Counted from the first letter of the stretch, positions 1-6,169 are shown. The stretch is 6,268 bases of DNA from an uncultured Clostridia bacterium (GCA_904502055.1 CAJGDZ010000101.1:1-6268); one strand, 5' to 3'. The notes: generated by a model not told the origin, from the sequence alone. Made by a program: numbers and translations.

Positions 1-4
1 CCAT
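1..4 (-). CDS. 5' end of a leftward gene cut by the window edge
   Basis: Read on the minus strand, an ATG lies at 4-2 with one further base before the edge. It is preceded by a good ribosome binding site, AAAGGAG at 18-12, about seven bases upstream. The gene would be the next one downstream of rpmE in the same direction, beyond the probable rpmE terminator. Nothing of its product can be read except Met followed by a codon starting with G. In related Clostridia I recall rpmE being followed by a DUF1385-type membrane protein gene or by prmC/prfA, but that is context only. The call rests solely on the start codon and binding site. Confidence 0.5.
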
Positions 5-35
5 TCTGTTTCTCCTTTCTGTGCGAGAAACGAAA

Positions 36-70
36 CAATAAGGGCAAGCTGTGCCAAACACAACTTGCCC
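36..70 (-). terminator. Probable rho-independent terminator of rpmE
   Basis: An inverted repeat GGGCAAG (42-48) / CTTGCCC (64-70) gives a 7 bp stem. It continues after one mismatch (49/63) with TGTG (50-53) / CACA (59-62) around a five-base loop. Read leftward, the stem ends directly in a T-rich run (TTATTGTTT, 41-33). It starts 33 bases after the rpmE stop codon, so termination of rpmE is the natural reading. The T-tract is interrupted, so it may be leaky. The T-richness on the rightward side is weaker. Confidence 0.65.
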
Positions 71-103
71 GATTGCTTTGATTTTGAATTTGCAAAAGAA
101 GAC

Positions 104-313
104 TTACTTGGAAGCAGCTTCCAGTCTCTTCTTGAACTTATCCACTCTACCGCCTGCGTCAACGAATTTCTGCTTACCGGTAAAGAAGGGATGACACTTC
201 GAGCAAATTTCAACTCTCATTTCTCCGCCATTCGTGGACTTGGTTGTAACGGTCTCGCCGCAAGCACACTTGATGGTCACTTCTTCGTAATTCGGATGGA
301 TTCCGGACTTCAT
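104..313 (-). CDS. rpmE: 50S ribosomal protein L31, zinc-binding type
   Basis: A 69-residue protein with the usual L31 length and opening (MKSGIHPNYEEV). It has the four cysteines of the zinc-containing form: C16 and C18 (CAC), then C37 and C40 (CSKC), followed by the typical HPFFTGKQKFVDAGGRVDKF segment. L31 sits on the 50S subunit at the central protuberance and helps bridge the subunits. The zinc ribbon marks it as the C+ type, which in several bacteria is exchanged for a cysteine-free paralogue under zinc limitation. No such paralogue is in this window. The ATG at 313 is supported by GAGGTG at 327-322, eight bases upstream. The gene has its own sigma-A-type promoter at 355-383 and a hairpin terminator downstream, so it is probably expressed independently of the sporulation genes upstream on the same strand. 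Confidence 0.97.
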   Translation of the reverse strand: MKSGIHPNYEEVTIKCACGETVTTKSTNGGEMRVEICSKCHPFFTGKQKFVDAGGRVDKFKKRLEAASK

Positions 314-354
314 TTATTTAACACCTCACTTTACAAGTATTCGCAATGGTCTAT

Positions 355-383
355 ATTATAACACAGCTTTTTTCAAAATGCAA
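355..383 (-). promoter_or_regulatory. Sigma-A-type promoter of rpmE
   Basis: Read leftward, a perfect TATAAT (360-355) is preceded by TG one base upstream (an extended -10). It lies 17 bases from TTGCAT (383-378), a partial match to TTGACA. The expected start near position 348 gives a leader of about 35 bases to the rpmE ATG. It lies between the sigE stop and rpmE, giving the ribosomal protein gene constitutive expression separate from spoIIGA-sigE. Confidence 0.75.
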
Positions 384-419
384 GTGTTTTTTCAAAAAAA
401 AATAAAAAATTTTAAAAAT

Positions 420-1121
420 TCAAAGCTTTCCTTCGATTTCCCTTCGCAAATGCGCGATTATTTTCTTTTCCAGACGGGAAATATAGGACTGGGATATGCC
501 CAGGCGGTCGGCCACCTCCTTTTGTGTCAGCTCCTCGCTTCCGTCAAGCCCGAAGCGCAGAGAGACGATCTCACGCTCGCGCGGTGCAAGCGTGGCCACC
601 GCGTTTCGCAAAATGGTCTTTTCCTCGTTTTGCTCGATCTCGTAGAGAATGTTGTCCTCGTCGTTTCCCAGTATGTCGGAGATCAAAAGCTCACCGCCGT
701 CTCCGTCTGTGCTGAGTGGCTCGTCAATGGAGATCTCCAGGCGAAGATTGGAGTTTTTGCGGATGTACATAAGGATCTCATTTTCGATACATCGCGAGGC
801 ATAGGTGGCGAGCTTTATGTTCTTGTCGGGGCGAAAGGTCGAGATGGCCTTGGCAAGGCCGATGGTTCCGATCGAAACCAGATCCTCGATGCCGATTCCC
901 GTGCTTTCAAAACGCTTTGCGATGTAGACGACCAGACGCAGATTGTGCTCGATCAGTCGCTTTTTCGATCTTTCATCAAGCTCGTCGGAAAGAAGCGAGG
1001 CCTCCTCCTCGCGCGTGAGCGGCGGGGGGAGAAGATCGGGACCGTTGATGTAATAAACACCGCCCGGGTGCCCGAAAAGCTTCGCAAGGATCAGGCGAAT
1101 TTTAAAGAATAGCCGTTGCAT
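420..1121 (-). CDS. sigE: Sporulation sigma factor sigma-E, made as inactive pro-sigma-E
   Basis: A 233-residue sigma-70 family protein, close to the roughly 239 residues of B. subtilis SigE. It directs early mother-cell transcription during sporulation. The N-terminus (about residues 1-23) is a basic, amphipathic pro-sequence. It is followed by VYYINGPDLLPPPL (22-35), which closely matches the B. subtilis cleavage region around VYYIGG; by analogy the cut falls between Y23 and Y24. Region 2 spans about 59-122, with NLRLVVYIAKRFE, the LVSIGTIGLAKAI segment and LATYASRCIENEILMYIR (core binding and -10 recognition). Region 4 covers about 176-230, with a helix-turn-helix at 199-218 (TQKEVADRLGISQSYISRLE). 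The ATG at 1121 has AAGGA at 1132-1128. The gene lies 33 bases after spoIIGA, which encodes its activating protease, and the two are very likely cotranscribed. SigK is a relative, but the YYI..LPPPL signature and the neighbour favour SigE. A sigG gene does not follow, unlike in B. subtilis. Confidence 0.95.
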   Translation of the reverse strand: MQRLFFKIRLILAKLFGHPGGVYYINGPDLLPPPLTREEEASLLSDELDERSKKRLIEHNLRLVVYIAKRFESTGIGIEDLVSIGTIGLAKAISTFRPDKNIKLATYASRCIENEILMYIRKNSNLRLEISIDEPLSTDGDGGELLISDILGNDEDNILYEIEQNEEKTILRNAVATLAPREREIVSLRFGLDGSEELTQKEVADRLGISQSYISRLEKKIIAHLRREIEGKL

Positions 1122-1154
1122 AGAATTTCCTTCTTTCTCTTGAGGTGGGGGAGC

Positions 1155-2012
1155 CTATATGACCAGCTCCGGAGGGATCAAAGCTTTACATTCGTTAAGC
1201 GCTCCCCCGAATTCGGTAAATCCTACAAGTGCATCTACCGTGTGTGTTTGTTTTTCATCCTTCAATAGGATGCAGTCGGGCCTGAGAGCATACAGGACGC
1301 TTTCCGCGTTTGCGGTCTTTACGGGGATGATCCGGACGCGTCGCGCAAGGCTCTCGGTGTTTTGGATCGAAGACAGGTCGACGTTTTTTCGGTCGGCCGG
1401 AAGCAAAAGCGATGCCATGCCGGAGTCCAAAAGGATGACACATCTTCCGTCAAGCGGGTCGCGCAGAAGATGGCCGCTGTCGCAAAAGGCAAGGCACGTG
1501 GCCTTGCGTCCACCCAAGCGCACCTCCAGGCGAAAGGTCCGTCTCTTTGCTTTTTTATGTAAAAATCTTCCGCCAAACAGAGAGGTAAATGCTGAAAAAA
1601 GTGCGACGGCGATCAAGATCCACGGAGGAATATCGGTGCTTTGCCCCAGTTCATCCAACGGTGGGGAAAGGCGATTTAACAGGACAAAGATCGCGGTCAT
1701 AATGCCCCCCAGAAGCACCGAGGAAAGAAGGTGGGCGGCACACAGTGTCAGCATTGAGCGCCACGAATCCTCCCGACTCGCAAAGGCGACCGAGCAGATC
1801 ACCGCACAAAACAGGATGTCCAAAATCGCAAAAAGCCCCGATTGCGGCAAAAAAAGCGAGAGCACCGAGTAGATGCCGCCAAGCGCCGCGGCAAGGACAA
1901 AACGAAACGGGGACATTGGACGGGAGAGCAGCTTTGCCACCAGAAACAAGCAAAGAAAATCCATACTGAAGTTGATGAGGAAAAGAAGATCTCCGTATAC
2001 GGTCTGTTGCAA
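1155..2012 (-). CDS. spoIIGA: Pro-sigma-E processing aspartic peptidase SpoIIGA, TTG start
   Basis: A 285-residue membrane protease that cleaves the pro-sequence from sigma-E at the sporulation septum. The N-terminal half has about five hydrophobic segments (roughly 6-28, 37-55, 60-77, 86-113 and 130-148). The C-terminal half is a soluble domain with the catalytic motif DSG at D178-G180, in FCDSGHLLRDPLDGR, matching the B. subtilis DSGNQLYDPL region. Later conserved-looking stretches are RIIPV (227-231) and LRPDCILL (243-250). The open frame extends upstream to 2225, but those 71 codons are AT-rich and low-complexity and do not resemble the family. A TTG at 2012 is preceded at seven bases by AAAGGAG (2026-2020) and gives MQQTVYGDLLFLINF, which aligns with the B. 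subtilis start MKIYLDVIWLLNF, so I chose it. The gene is followed 33 bases later by sigE. The product is near the 309 residues of B. subtilis SpoIIGA. Sequence identity in the family is low, but the DSG motif, topology and neighbour make the call firm. Confidence 0.92.
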   Translation of the reverse strand: MQQTVYGDLLFLINFSMDFLCLFLVAKLLSRPMSPFRFVLAAALGGIYSVLSLFLPQSGLFAILDILFCAVICSVAFASREDSWRSMLTLCAAHLLSSVLLGGIMTAIFVLLNRLSPPLDELGQSTDIPPWILIAVALFSAFTSLFGGRFLHKKAKRRTFRLEVRLGGRKATCLAFCDSGHLLRDPLDGRCVILLDSGMASLLLPADRKNVDLSSIQNTESLARRVRIIPVKTANAESVLYALRPDCILLKDEKQTHTVDALVGFTEFGGALNECKALIPPELVI

Positions 2013-2045
2013 GGCAATGCTCCTTTCGTGGTCGGTTTCAGGACT

Positions 2046-2080
2046 ATTATAGCAAAGTCCTTCTGTAAAAAATGTCGGAA
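2046..2080 (-). promoter_or_regulatory. Probable spoIIGA-sigE promoter with extended -10 and Spo0A-like box
   Basis: Read leftward, TGC-TATAAT occupies 2054-2046, a perfect -10 with an extended TG. No -35 hexamer is found at 17 bases. Instead TTCCGACA (2080-2073) lies 21-23 bases upstream. Its complement TGTCGGAA resembles the Spo0A box TGTCGAA with one extra G. The B. subtilis spoIIG promoter is known for a roughly 22-base spacer with Spo0A bound at the -35. The expected start near 2039 leaves a leader of about 27 bases to the TTG. The -10 is well supported; the Spo0A role is inference. Confidence 0.5.
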
Positions 2081-2120
2081 TGAGAGGTGGATCTCCATTA
2101 AAAATAGAATTGAAGAAAAA

Positions 2121-2129
2121 ATGTCGCAA
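2121..2129. promoter_or_regulatory. Second Spo0A-box-like sequence in the divergent region
   Basis: ATGTCGCAA contains the TGTCG core of the Spo0A box (TGTCGAA) with one extra C before the final AA. It is the upstream counterpart of the TGTCGGAA at 2073-2080, in the same orientation and 49 bases away. The site would be about 70-75 bases upstream of the predicted spoIIGA -10, where an upstream activator site would be plausible. Each match is imperfect, so this is only suggestive. Confidence 0.3.
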
Positions 2130-2223
2130 AAAAAGAGTGTTTTTCCTTTTTTTTGAGTATTTTAATAACAGTCTGAAGCTTTTTTGAAGAAAAAGACAGA
2201 AAAATGGATTTCGGAGGTGGCAC

Positions 2224-3228
2224 ATGTCAAACGTTTGTCAGTTGTTTTTGGAACGCGAGCGCGAAACGCTCTCTCCGTATGCCTGTTTGACGGAAAACAC
2301 AAGGGGACGGGAATTTCCGCATACTCCTTGCGACAACCGTACTGAGTTTCAGCGGGACAGAGACCGTATCATTCATTCGGAATCCTTCCGATGTCTGATG
2401 GGAAAGACGCAGGTGTTCTTGGCACCGAATGACGCGCATTATCGGACGCGCCTGACGCATACGCTTGAGGTTTCGCAGATCGCGCGCATCATTTGTCGCG
2501 CTCTCCGTCTGAATGAGGATCTTTGTGAAGCGATTGCGCTCGGTCACGATCTGGGGCACACGCCCTTCGGTCATGCGGGTGAGGAGGCGATGCAGAAGTG
2601 TTATTCTGCGGATTTCACCCATTATAAGCAAAGCCTTCGCGTGGTGGAAAAGCTGGAGCGAGGCGGTAAGGGGCTGAACCTTACCTGGGAGGTTCGTGAC
2701 GGCATAGTCAACCACACGGGCAACAGTATGGCGTCTACGCTTGAGGGGCTCATTGTCAAATATGCCGACCGAATTGCGTACATAAATCACGATATTGACG
2801 ATGCCTGCCGTGCGGGCATTCTCAAGCAGGATGATATCCCGAAGGATATCCGTGACATATTGGGCGGCCGCCACAGCCAGCGCATAAACACCATGGTGAC
2901 GTCGGTGATCCGATACAGCACCGATAAGCCGGAGATCGGAATGGAGCCTGAGATCCAGGAGGCAACCGATGCACTCAGGCAGTTTATGTTCCGTGAGGTG
3001 TATACCAATCCGGCTGCCAAAGGGGAAGAGAGCAAGGCAAAGGCATTGCTTGTGCGCCTGTTTGATTATTACGTAAAAAATCCCGAAAAGATGCCGGCTC
3101 TTTATTTCAAGCATACACAGGATGAGCCGGTTGAGCGCTGTGTTTGCGACTATATTTCTTCGATGACCGACCGATATGCGATCGAATGCTATAAGGAATT
3201 GTTTATTCCCGAGGTTTGGAGGGGCTGA
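2224..3228 (+). CDS. dgt: dGTP triphosphohydrolase-like HD-domain protein
   Basis: A 334-residue HD-superfamily metalloenzyme of the deoxyguanosinetriphosphate triphosphohydrolase family, which splits dNTPs into deoxynucleoside and triphosphate. The family opening RDRDRIIHSESFRCLMGKTQ lies at about 44-63. The metal ligands of the HD fold are visible: H79 (in RTRLTHTLEV), H108-D109 (GHDLGHTPFGHAGE) and D182 (KYADRIAYINHDIDDA). The QSLRVVEKLE segment (about 136-145) is also typical. It is the shorter form of the family, well below the about 500 residues of E. coli Dgt, so its exact nucleotide preference cannot be read from sequence. The ATG at 2224 follows a strong GGAGGTGG site. Its stop codon shares one base with the dnaG start (TGATG), implying translational coupling. 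A dgt-like gene ahead of dnaG and rpoD is, as I recall, common in Clostridia and fits a link between dNTP pools and replication initiation. Confidence 0.93.
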   Translation: MSNVCQLFLERERETLSPYACLTENTRGREFPHTPCDNRTEFQRDRDRIIHSESFRCLMGKTQVFLAPNDAHYRTRLTHTLEVSQIARIICRALRLNEDLCEAIALGHDLGHTPFGHAGEEAMQKCYSADFTHYKQSLRVVEKLERGGKGLNLTWEVRDGIVNHTGNSMASTLEGLIVKYADRIAYINHDIDDACRAGILKQDDIPKDIRDILGGRHSQRINTMVTSVIRYSTDKPEIGMEPEIQEATDALRQFMFREVYTNPAAKGEESKAKALLVRLFDYYVKNPEKMPALYFKHTQDEPVERCVCDYISSMTDRYAIECYKELFIPEVWRG

Positions 3229-4994
3229 TGGCAATTCCAAGGGAAGTAATTGAAGAAATCTTGTATCGGACGGACATCGAGGAGCTGGTGGGCTCCTACG
3301 TTACGCTCAAGCGAGCAGGCTCGAATCTGAGCGGTCTTTGTCCGTTTCACAGCGAAAAAACGCCGTCCTTCAGTGTTTCGCCGGCCAAAAAGTTCTTTTA
3401 CTGCTTTGGCTGCGGCGCGGGCGGCGATGCCATCACCTTTGTGATGAAAATGGAAAATCTGGATTACCCGCAGGCGGTGGAGTTTTTGGCCAAACGTGCG
3501 GGAGTCACGATTCCCGAAAGCGGTAAGCACGAGAACGGCTTCTCACGGGAGCGCGTGTATGCTATGAATGTGGAGGCGGCCAAATTTTTCCGCACCTGCC
3601 TGTTTGACCCGAAATACGGGCAGGAGGCTATGGAATATCTGCGCGGAAAGCGGCGACTTTCCACCGAGATCATACGGCGGTTTGGTTTGGGCTTTTCCCC
3701 CAATACGTTTGGGATGCTGACCGACCATATGCATAAAAAGGGCTACCGCGATGAGGAGCTGATTGCCGGATTTTTGTGCGGCAAGAGCCAGAAAACGGGC
3801 CGTTCCTACGACTATTTCCGCAACCGCGTGATGTTTCCTATTATTGATGTGTCGGGCAATGTGATCGCGTTTGGTGGACGCGTGATGGACGATTCCAAGC
3901 CCAAGTATCTGAATTCCTCGGATACGCCGGGATTTAAGAAAAGCAAAAATCTGTTTGCGTTGAACTACGCCAAAGGCGCGTGCGCGGAGCAAATGATCCT
4001 TTGCGAGGGCTATATGGACGTTATCGCCATGCACGCCGCAGGCTTTGAAAACGCGGTGGCAACGCTGGGCACGTCCTTAACCTCGGAGCAGGCAAGGCTG
4101 ATGACCAAATACACCAAGAAGGTCATCATTTCGTATGACTCCGACGAGGCAGGGCAACGGGCGGCCGATCGGGCCATTCGGATGCTTGGCGAGGTAGGTC
4201 TGGACGTTCGCGTGCTCAGGCTCTCGGGCGCCAAGGACCCGGATGAATTTATCAAGCTGTACGGCGCGGATCGCCTGAGATCACTTCTTGGCGAAAGCAA
4301 GACCTGGTTTGATTTCAAATGGAACACCCTGACCACGAGGTACAATCTGAACACACCGTCCGACCGTATCAAGGCGTCGGAGGAGGCTTGTGCTCTGATC
4401 GCGGGAGTGTTCTCTCCCATTGAGCGCGAGGTCTACATTTCGCAGATCGCGGGGCCGCTGGATCTTCCCGTGGACGTCATCAAAAACAACGTCGAGCGAA
4501 TGGTGGCCAAACGGCGTTCCGAGGCCAAGCGTAAGGAAGGGCAGGATGCTCGCCTTTCCATTCGAAATTACGGTGACCGTACCAATATCGATGCAGCCAA
4601 GAACATCGCCGCCAATGCGGCGGAGGAGGCCATACTCGGTCTGCTGCTGCTTTATGAGGAGCATCGAAGCGCGGTCAGAAGCGGCAAGGTGATTCTTCGG
4701 GCAGAGGATTTCTTTACGGCGCTCGGAAGGCGAATGTTTGAAGAGATTATGCGCCTGGATGCCACGGACGGCGGCTTTATGTTCTCGCTGCTTGGCGAGA
4801 GCTTTACCCCGGATGAGATGGGAAGAATGCAAAAATATATGCGAGAGAGATCAAGTCTTACCGCCAACGGCTCGGAGGTGCTTTCAAGCAGCATCGAGGC
4901 ACTCAGACGTGCGGTGCAAAAGACGGAAGAGAAGAAGGGCGACCTTTCCGATCTGATCTTAAAGAAACGGAATCAATCCAAGACCAAGGAATAA
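3228..4994 (+). CDS. dnaG: DNA primase
   Basis: A 588-residue primase that makes RNA primers at the replication fork. The CHC2 zinc-binding domain is N-terminal, with ligands C38, H41, C59 and C62 (LCPFHSEKTPSF and YCFGCGAGGDAI), almost the same positions as in E. coli. The catalytic core has the basic segment FRNRVMFPIIDVSGNVIAFG (about 197-216) followed by GRVMDDSKPKYLNS. The TOPRIM motifs follow: E260 (CEGYMDVI) and D304/D306 (SYDSDEAG), then DPDEF (337-341). The remaining C-terminal region, about 380-588, is the less conserved helicase-binding part. The frame is open upstream to a TTG at 3216, but the ATG at 3228 gives MAIPREVIEEIL, the expected primase opening. GGAGG at 3218-3222 is five bases before it. 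It overlaps the dgt stop by one base and is followed 19 bases later by rpoD, so all three are probably one operon. Length and key residues are all normal. Confidence 0.97.
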   Translation: MAIPREVIEEILYRTDIEELVGSYVTLKRAGSNLSGLCPFHSEKTPSFSVSPAKKFFYCFGCGAGGDAITFVMKMENLDYPQAVEFLAKRAGVTIPESGKHENGFSRERVYAMNVEAAKFFRTCLFDPKYGQEAMEYLRGKRRLSTEIIRRFGLGFSPNTFGMLTDHMHKKGYRDEELIAGFLCGKSQKTGRSYDYFRNRVMFPIIDVSGNVIAFGGRVMDDSKPKYLNSSDTPGFKKSKNLFALNYAKGACAEQMILCEGYMDVIAMHAAGFENAVATLGTSLTSEQARLMTKYTKKVIISYDSDEAGQRAADRAIRMLGEVGLDVRVLRLSGAKDPDEFIKLYGADRLRSLLGESKTWFDFKWNTLTTRYNLNTPSDRIKASEEACALIAGVFSPIEREVYISQIAGPLDLPVDVIKNNVERMVAKRRSEAKRKEGQDARLSIRNYGDRTNIDAAKNIAANAAEEAILGLLLLYEEHRSAVRSGKVILRAEDFFTALGRRMFEEIMRLDATDGGFMFSLLGESFTPDEMGRMQKYMRERSSLTANGSEVLSSSIEALRRAVQKTEEKKGDLSDLILKKRNQSKTKE

Positions 4995-5013
4995 AAAACA
5001 TAAGGAGAAAATT

Positions 5014-6123
5014 ATGGAAAACAACAATATGACCGACAAGAAGGTTGATGTTGAGGAGCTCATACAGAAAGGAAAGAGCGGTGCGCTGTCTGACAGCGAT
5101 ATCGACATTGCCATCGAGGGAATGGACTTCGATCTTGACAAGCTGTATGAGACGCTGGAGGACAACGGAATTCCGCTGCCCGGTGAGGTTGATGCCAGCG
5201 ATATGGATGAGATCGAGAGCGAGGTCGAGCGACTGTCCAAGAGTGAAAGCATGGAAAAGCTTCTCGAGCAGGAAGGCCTTGCTATCGATGACCCCGTTCG
5301 TATGTACCTCAAGGAAATCGGAAAGGTGCCGCTTCTCAGCCCCGAGCGCGAGAAGGAGCTGGCCGAGATCATGGCTCAGCCCGAAAACGATGCCAAGCGC
5401 GAGGCGGCCAAGAACGAATTGGTGGAGGCCAACCTCAGGCTGGTGGTCAGCATTGCCAAGAGATACGTGGGCAAGGGAATGTTCTTCCTGGATCTGATTC
5501 AGGAGGGTAACCTCGGCCTTATGAAAGCGGTAGACAAGTTTGATCCCGACAAGGGCTTCAAGTTTTCGACCTATGCTACCTGGTGGATCCGCCAGGCCAT
5601 CACGCGTGCCATTGCCGATCAGGCCAGAACCATCCGTATTCCCGTTCATATGGTGGAGACCATTCATAAGGTGTCGCGCTACTCCCGTCAGATGCTTCAG
5701 GAGCTTGGACGCGAGGCGACGGCGGACGAGATTGGCGAAAAGATGGGTATGAGCTCAGAAAAGGTGCGCGAGATCATGAAGATCGCGCAGGACCCCGTTT
5801 CGCTTGAGACTCCCATTGGCGAGGAGGAGGATAGCCATCTTGGCGATTTCATTCCCGACGAGGACGCGCCCGACCCCTCCGAGGTTGCCTCGGCTACCAT
5901 TCTCCGTGAGGTGATCGAGCGTGAGCTTAACACGCTGACTCCCCGAGAGGCGCACGTGATCAAGCTTCGCTTTGGACTTTATGACGGCAGAACCCGTACG
6001 CTGGAGGAGGTAGGCAAGGAGTTTGATATTACGCGTGAGCGTATTCGTCAGATCGAGGCCAAGGCGCTCCGTAAGCTTCGCCATCCCAGCCGTGCACGCC
6101 ACCTGCGCGGGTTCCTTGATTAA
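5014..6123 (+). CDS. rpoD: Primary (housekeeping) sigma factor RpoD/SigA
   Basis: A 369-residue group 1 sigma-70 factor, nearly the length of B. subtilis SigA (371). Region 1.1 is acidic (about 10-60, with LIQKGKSGALSDSDID and GIPLPGEVD), which marks the primary sigma. Region 1.2 lies at about 92-123 (DDPVRMYLKEIGKVPLLS). Region 2 lies at about 137-206 (NLRLVVSIAKRYVGKG, LDLIQEGNLGLMKAVDKFD, FSTYATWWIRQAITRAIADQ). In it Q194 and T197 occupy the -10 recognition positions. Region 3 is about 210-290, and region 4 about 305-366 with the helix-turn-helix LEEVGKEFDITRERIRQIEA (330-349). The ATG at 5014 follows AAGGAG at 5002-5007. It is the last gene of the dgt-dnaG-rpoD block and recognises promoters of the TTGACA/TATAAT type, such as the candidates at 355-383 and 6217-6245. 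No long insertion between regions 1.2 and 2 is present, as expected outside Proteobacteria. Confidence 0.98.
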   Translation: MENNNMTDKKVDVEELIQKGKSGALSDSDIDIAIEGMDFDLDKLYETLEDNGIPLPGEVDASDMDEIESEVERLSKSESMEKLLEQEGLAIDDPVRMYLKEIGKVPLLSPEREKELAEIMAQPENDAKREAAKNELVEANLRLVVSIAKRYVGKGMFFLDLIQEGNLGLMKAVDKFDPDKGFKFSTYATWWIRQAITRAIADQARTIRIPVHMVETIHKVSRYSRQMLQELGREATADEIGEKMGMSSEKVREIMKIAQDPVSLETPIGEEEDSHLGDFIPDEDAPDPSEVASATILREVIERELNTLTPREAHVIKLRFGLYDGRTRTLEEVGKEFDITRERIRQIEAKALRKLRHPSRARHLRGFLD

Positions 6124-6139
6124 TTCTTTACAATTATCG

Positions 6140-6169
6140 TTCAAGTTGCATAAAACGGCTTGAATGCAA
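6140..6169. repeat. Interleaved inverted repeats just after rpoD
   Basis: Two 6 bp inverted repeats overlap in the order A-B-A'-B'. TTCAAG (6140-6145) pairs with CTTGAA (6159-6164), and TTGCAT (6146-6151) pairs with ATGCAA (6164-6169). As RNA this can form either of two alternative hairpins or an H-type pseudoknot with a five-pair second stem. It begins 16 bases after the rpoD stop codon. Only TTT follows, so it is not a standard terminator. Function is unknown. Confidence 0.45.

Larger units (their letters stand above)
2013..2223. other. Divergent intergenic region between spoIIGA and dgt
   Basis: This AT-rich spacer of 211 bases separates the leftward sporulation pair from the rightward dgt-dnaG-rpoD block. 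The left third holds the spoIIGA promoter and ribosome binding site. The middle and right contain long A and T runs (2111-2152 and 2180-2205). A strong ribosome binding site for dgt, GGAGGTGG, lies at 2213-2220. I could not find a convincing -35/-10 pair for dgt, although one must lie here or be of weak consensus. No RNA gene or convincing small gene is visible. Confidence 0.8.

Noticed and set aside
384..419. T-rich run after sigE (read leftward) as a terminator
   Set aside because: There is a nine-base T run, but the only inverted repeat before it is an AT-only palindrome without a usable loop. I do not call it a terminator.
378..1112. 244-codon open frame on the plus strand opposite sigE
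   Set aside because: It is antisense to a clearly recognised sigma factor, has no ribosome binding site, and starts in the A-rich rpmE promoter region. Its protein shows no family features.
1159..1872. 237-codon plus-strand frame opposite spoIIGA
   Set aside because: It is a shadow of the spoIIGA coding frame. It is low-complexity and rich in Arg/Ser/Lys, with no supporting start signals.
2128..2152. A-run followed by T-run in the divergent region as a hairpin
   Set aside because: Pairing would be almost only A-T with mismatches. It is the composition expected of an AT-rich spacer, and no gene ends here that would need a terminator.
2120..2156. Tiny plus-strand reading frame (11 codons) in the divergent region
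   Set aside because: It lacks a proper ribosome binding site before its ATG and consists mostly of A- and T-run codons. Nothing distinguishes it from chance.
3216..3227. Upstream TTG start for dnaG adding four residues
   Set aside because: The ribosome binding site GGAGG (3218-3222) would lie inside those codons, and the ATG at 3228 gives the normal primase N-terminus.
2227..3240. 337-codon open frame on the minus strand opposite dgt
   Set aside because: It mirrors the dgt gene, whose HD motifs and ribosome binding site are unmistakable. The reverse frame stays open because of codon bias, not because it is a gene.
4903..5667. 254-codon minus-strand frame opposite the dnaG end and rpoD
   Set aside because: It lies antisense to conserved rpoD regions 1 and 2. 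It spans a gene boundary and has no recognisable product.
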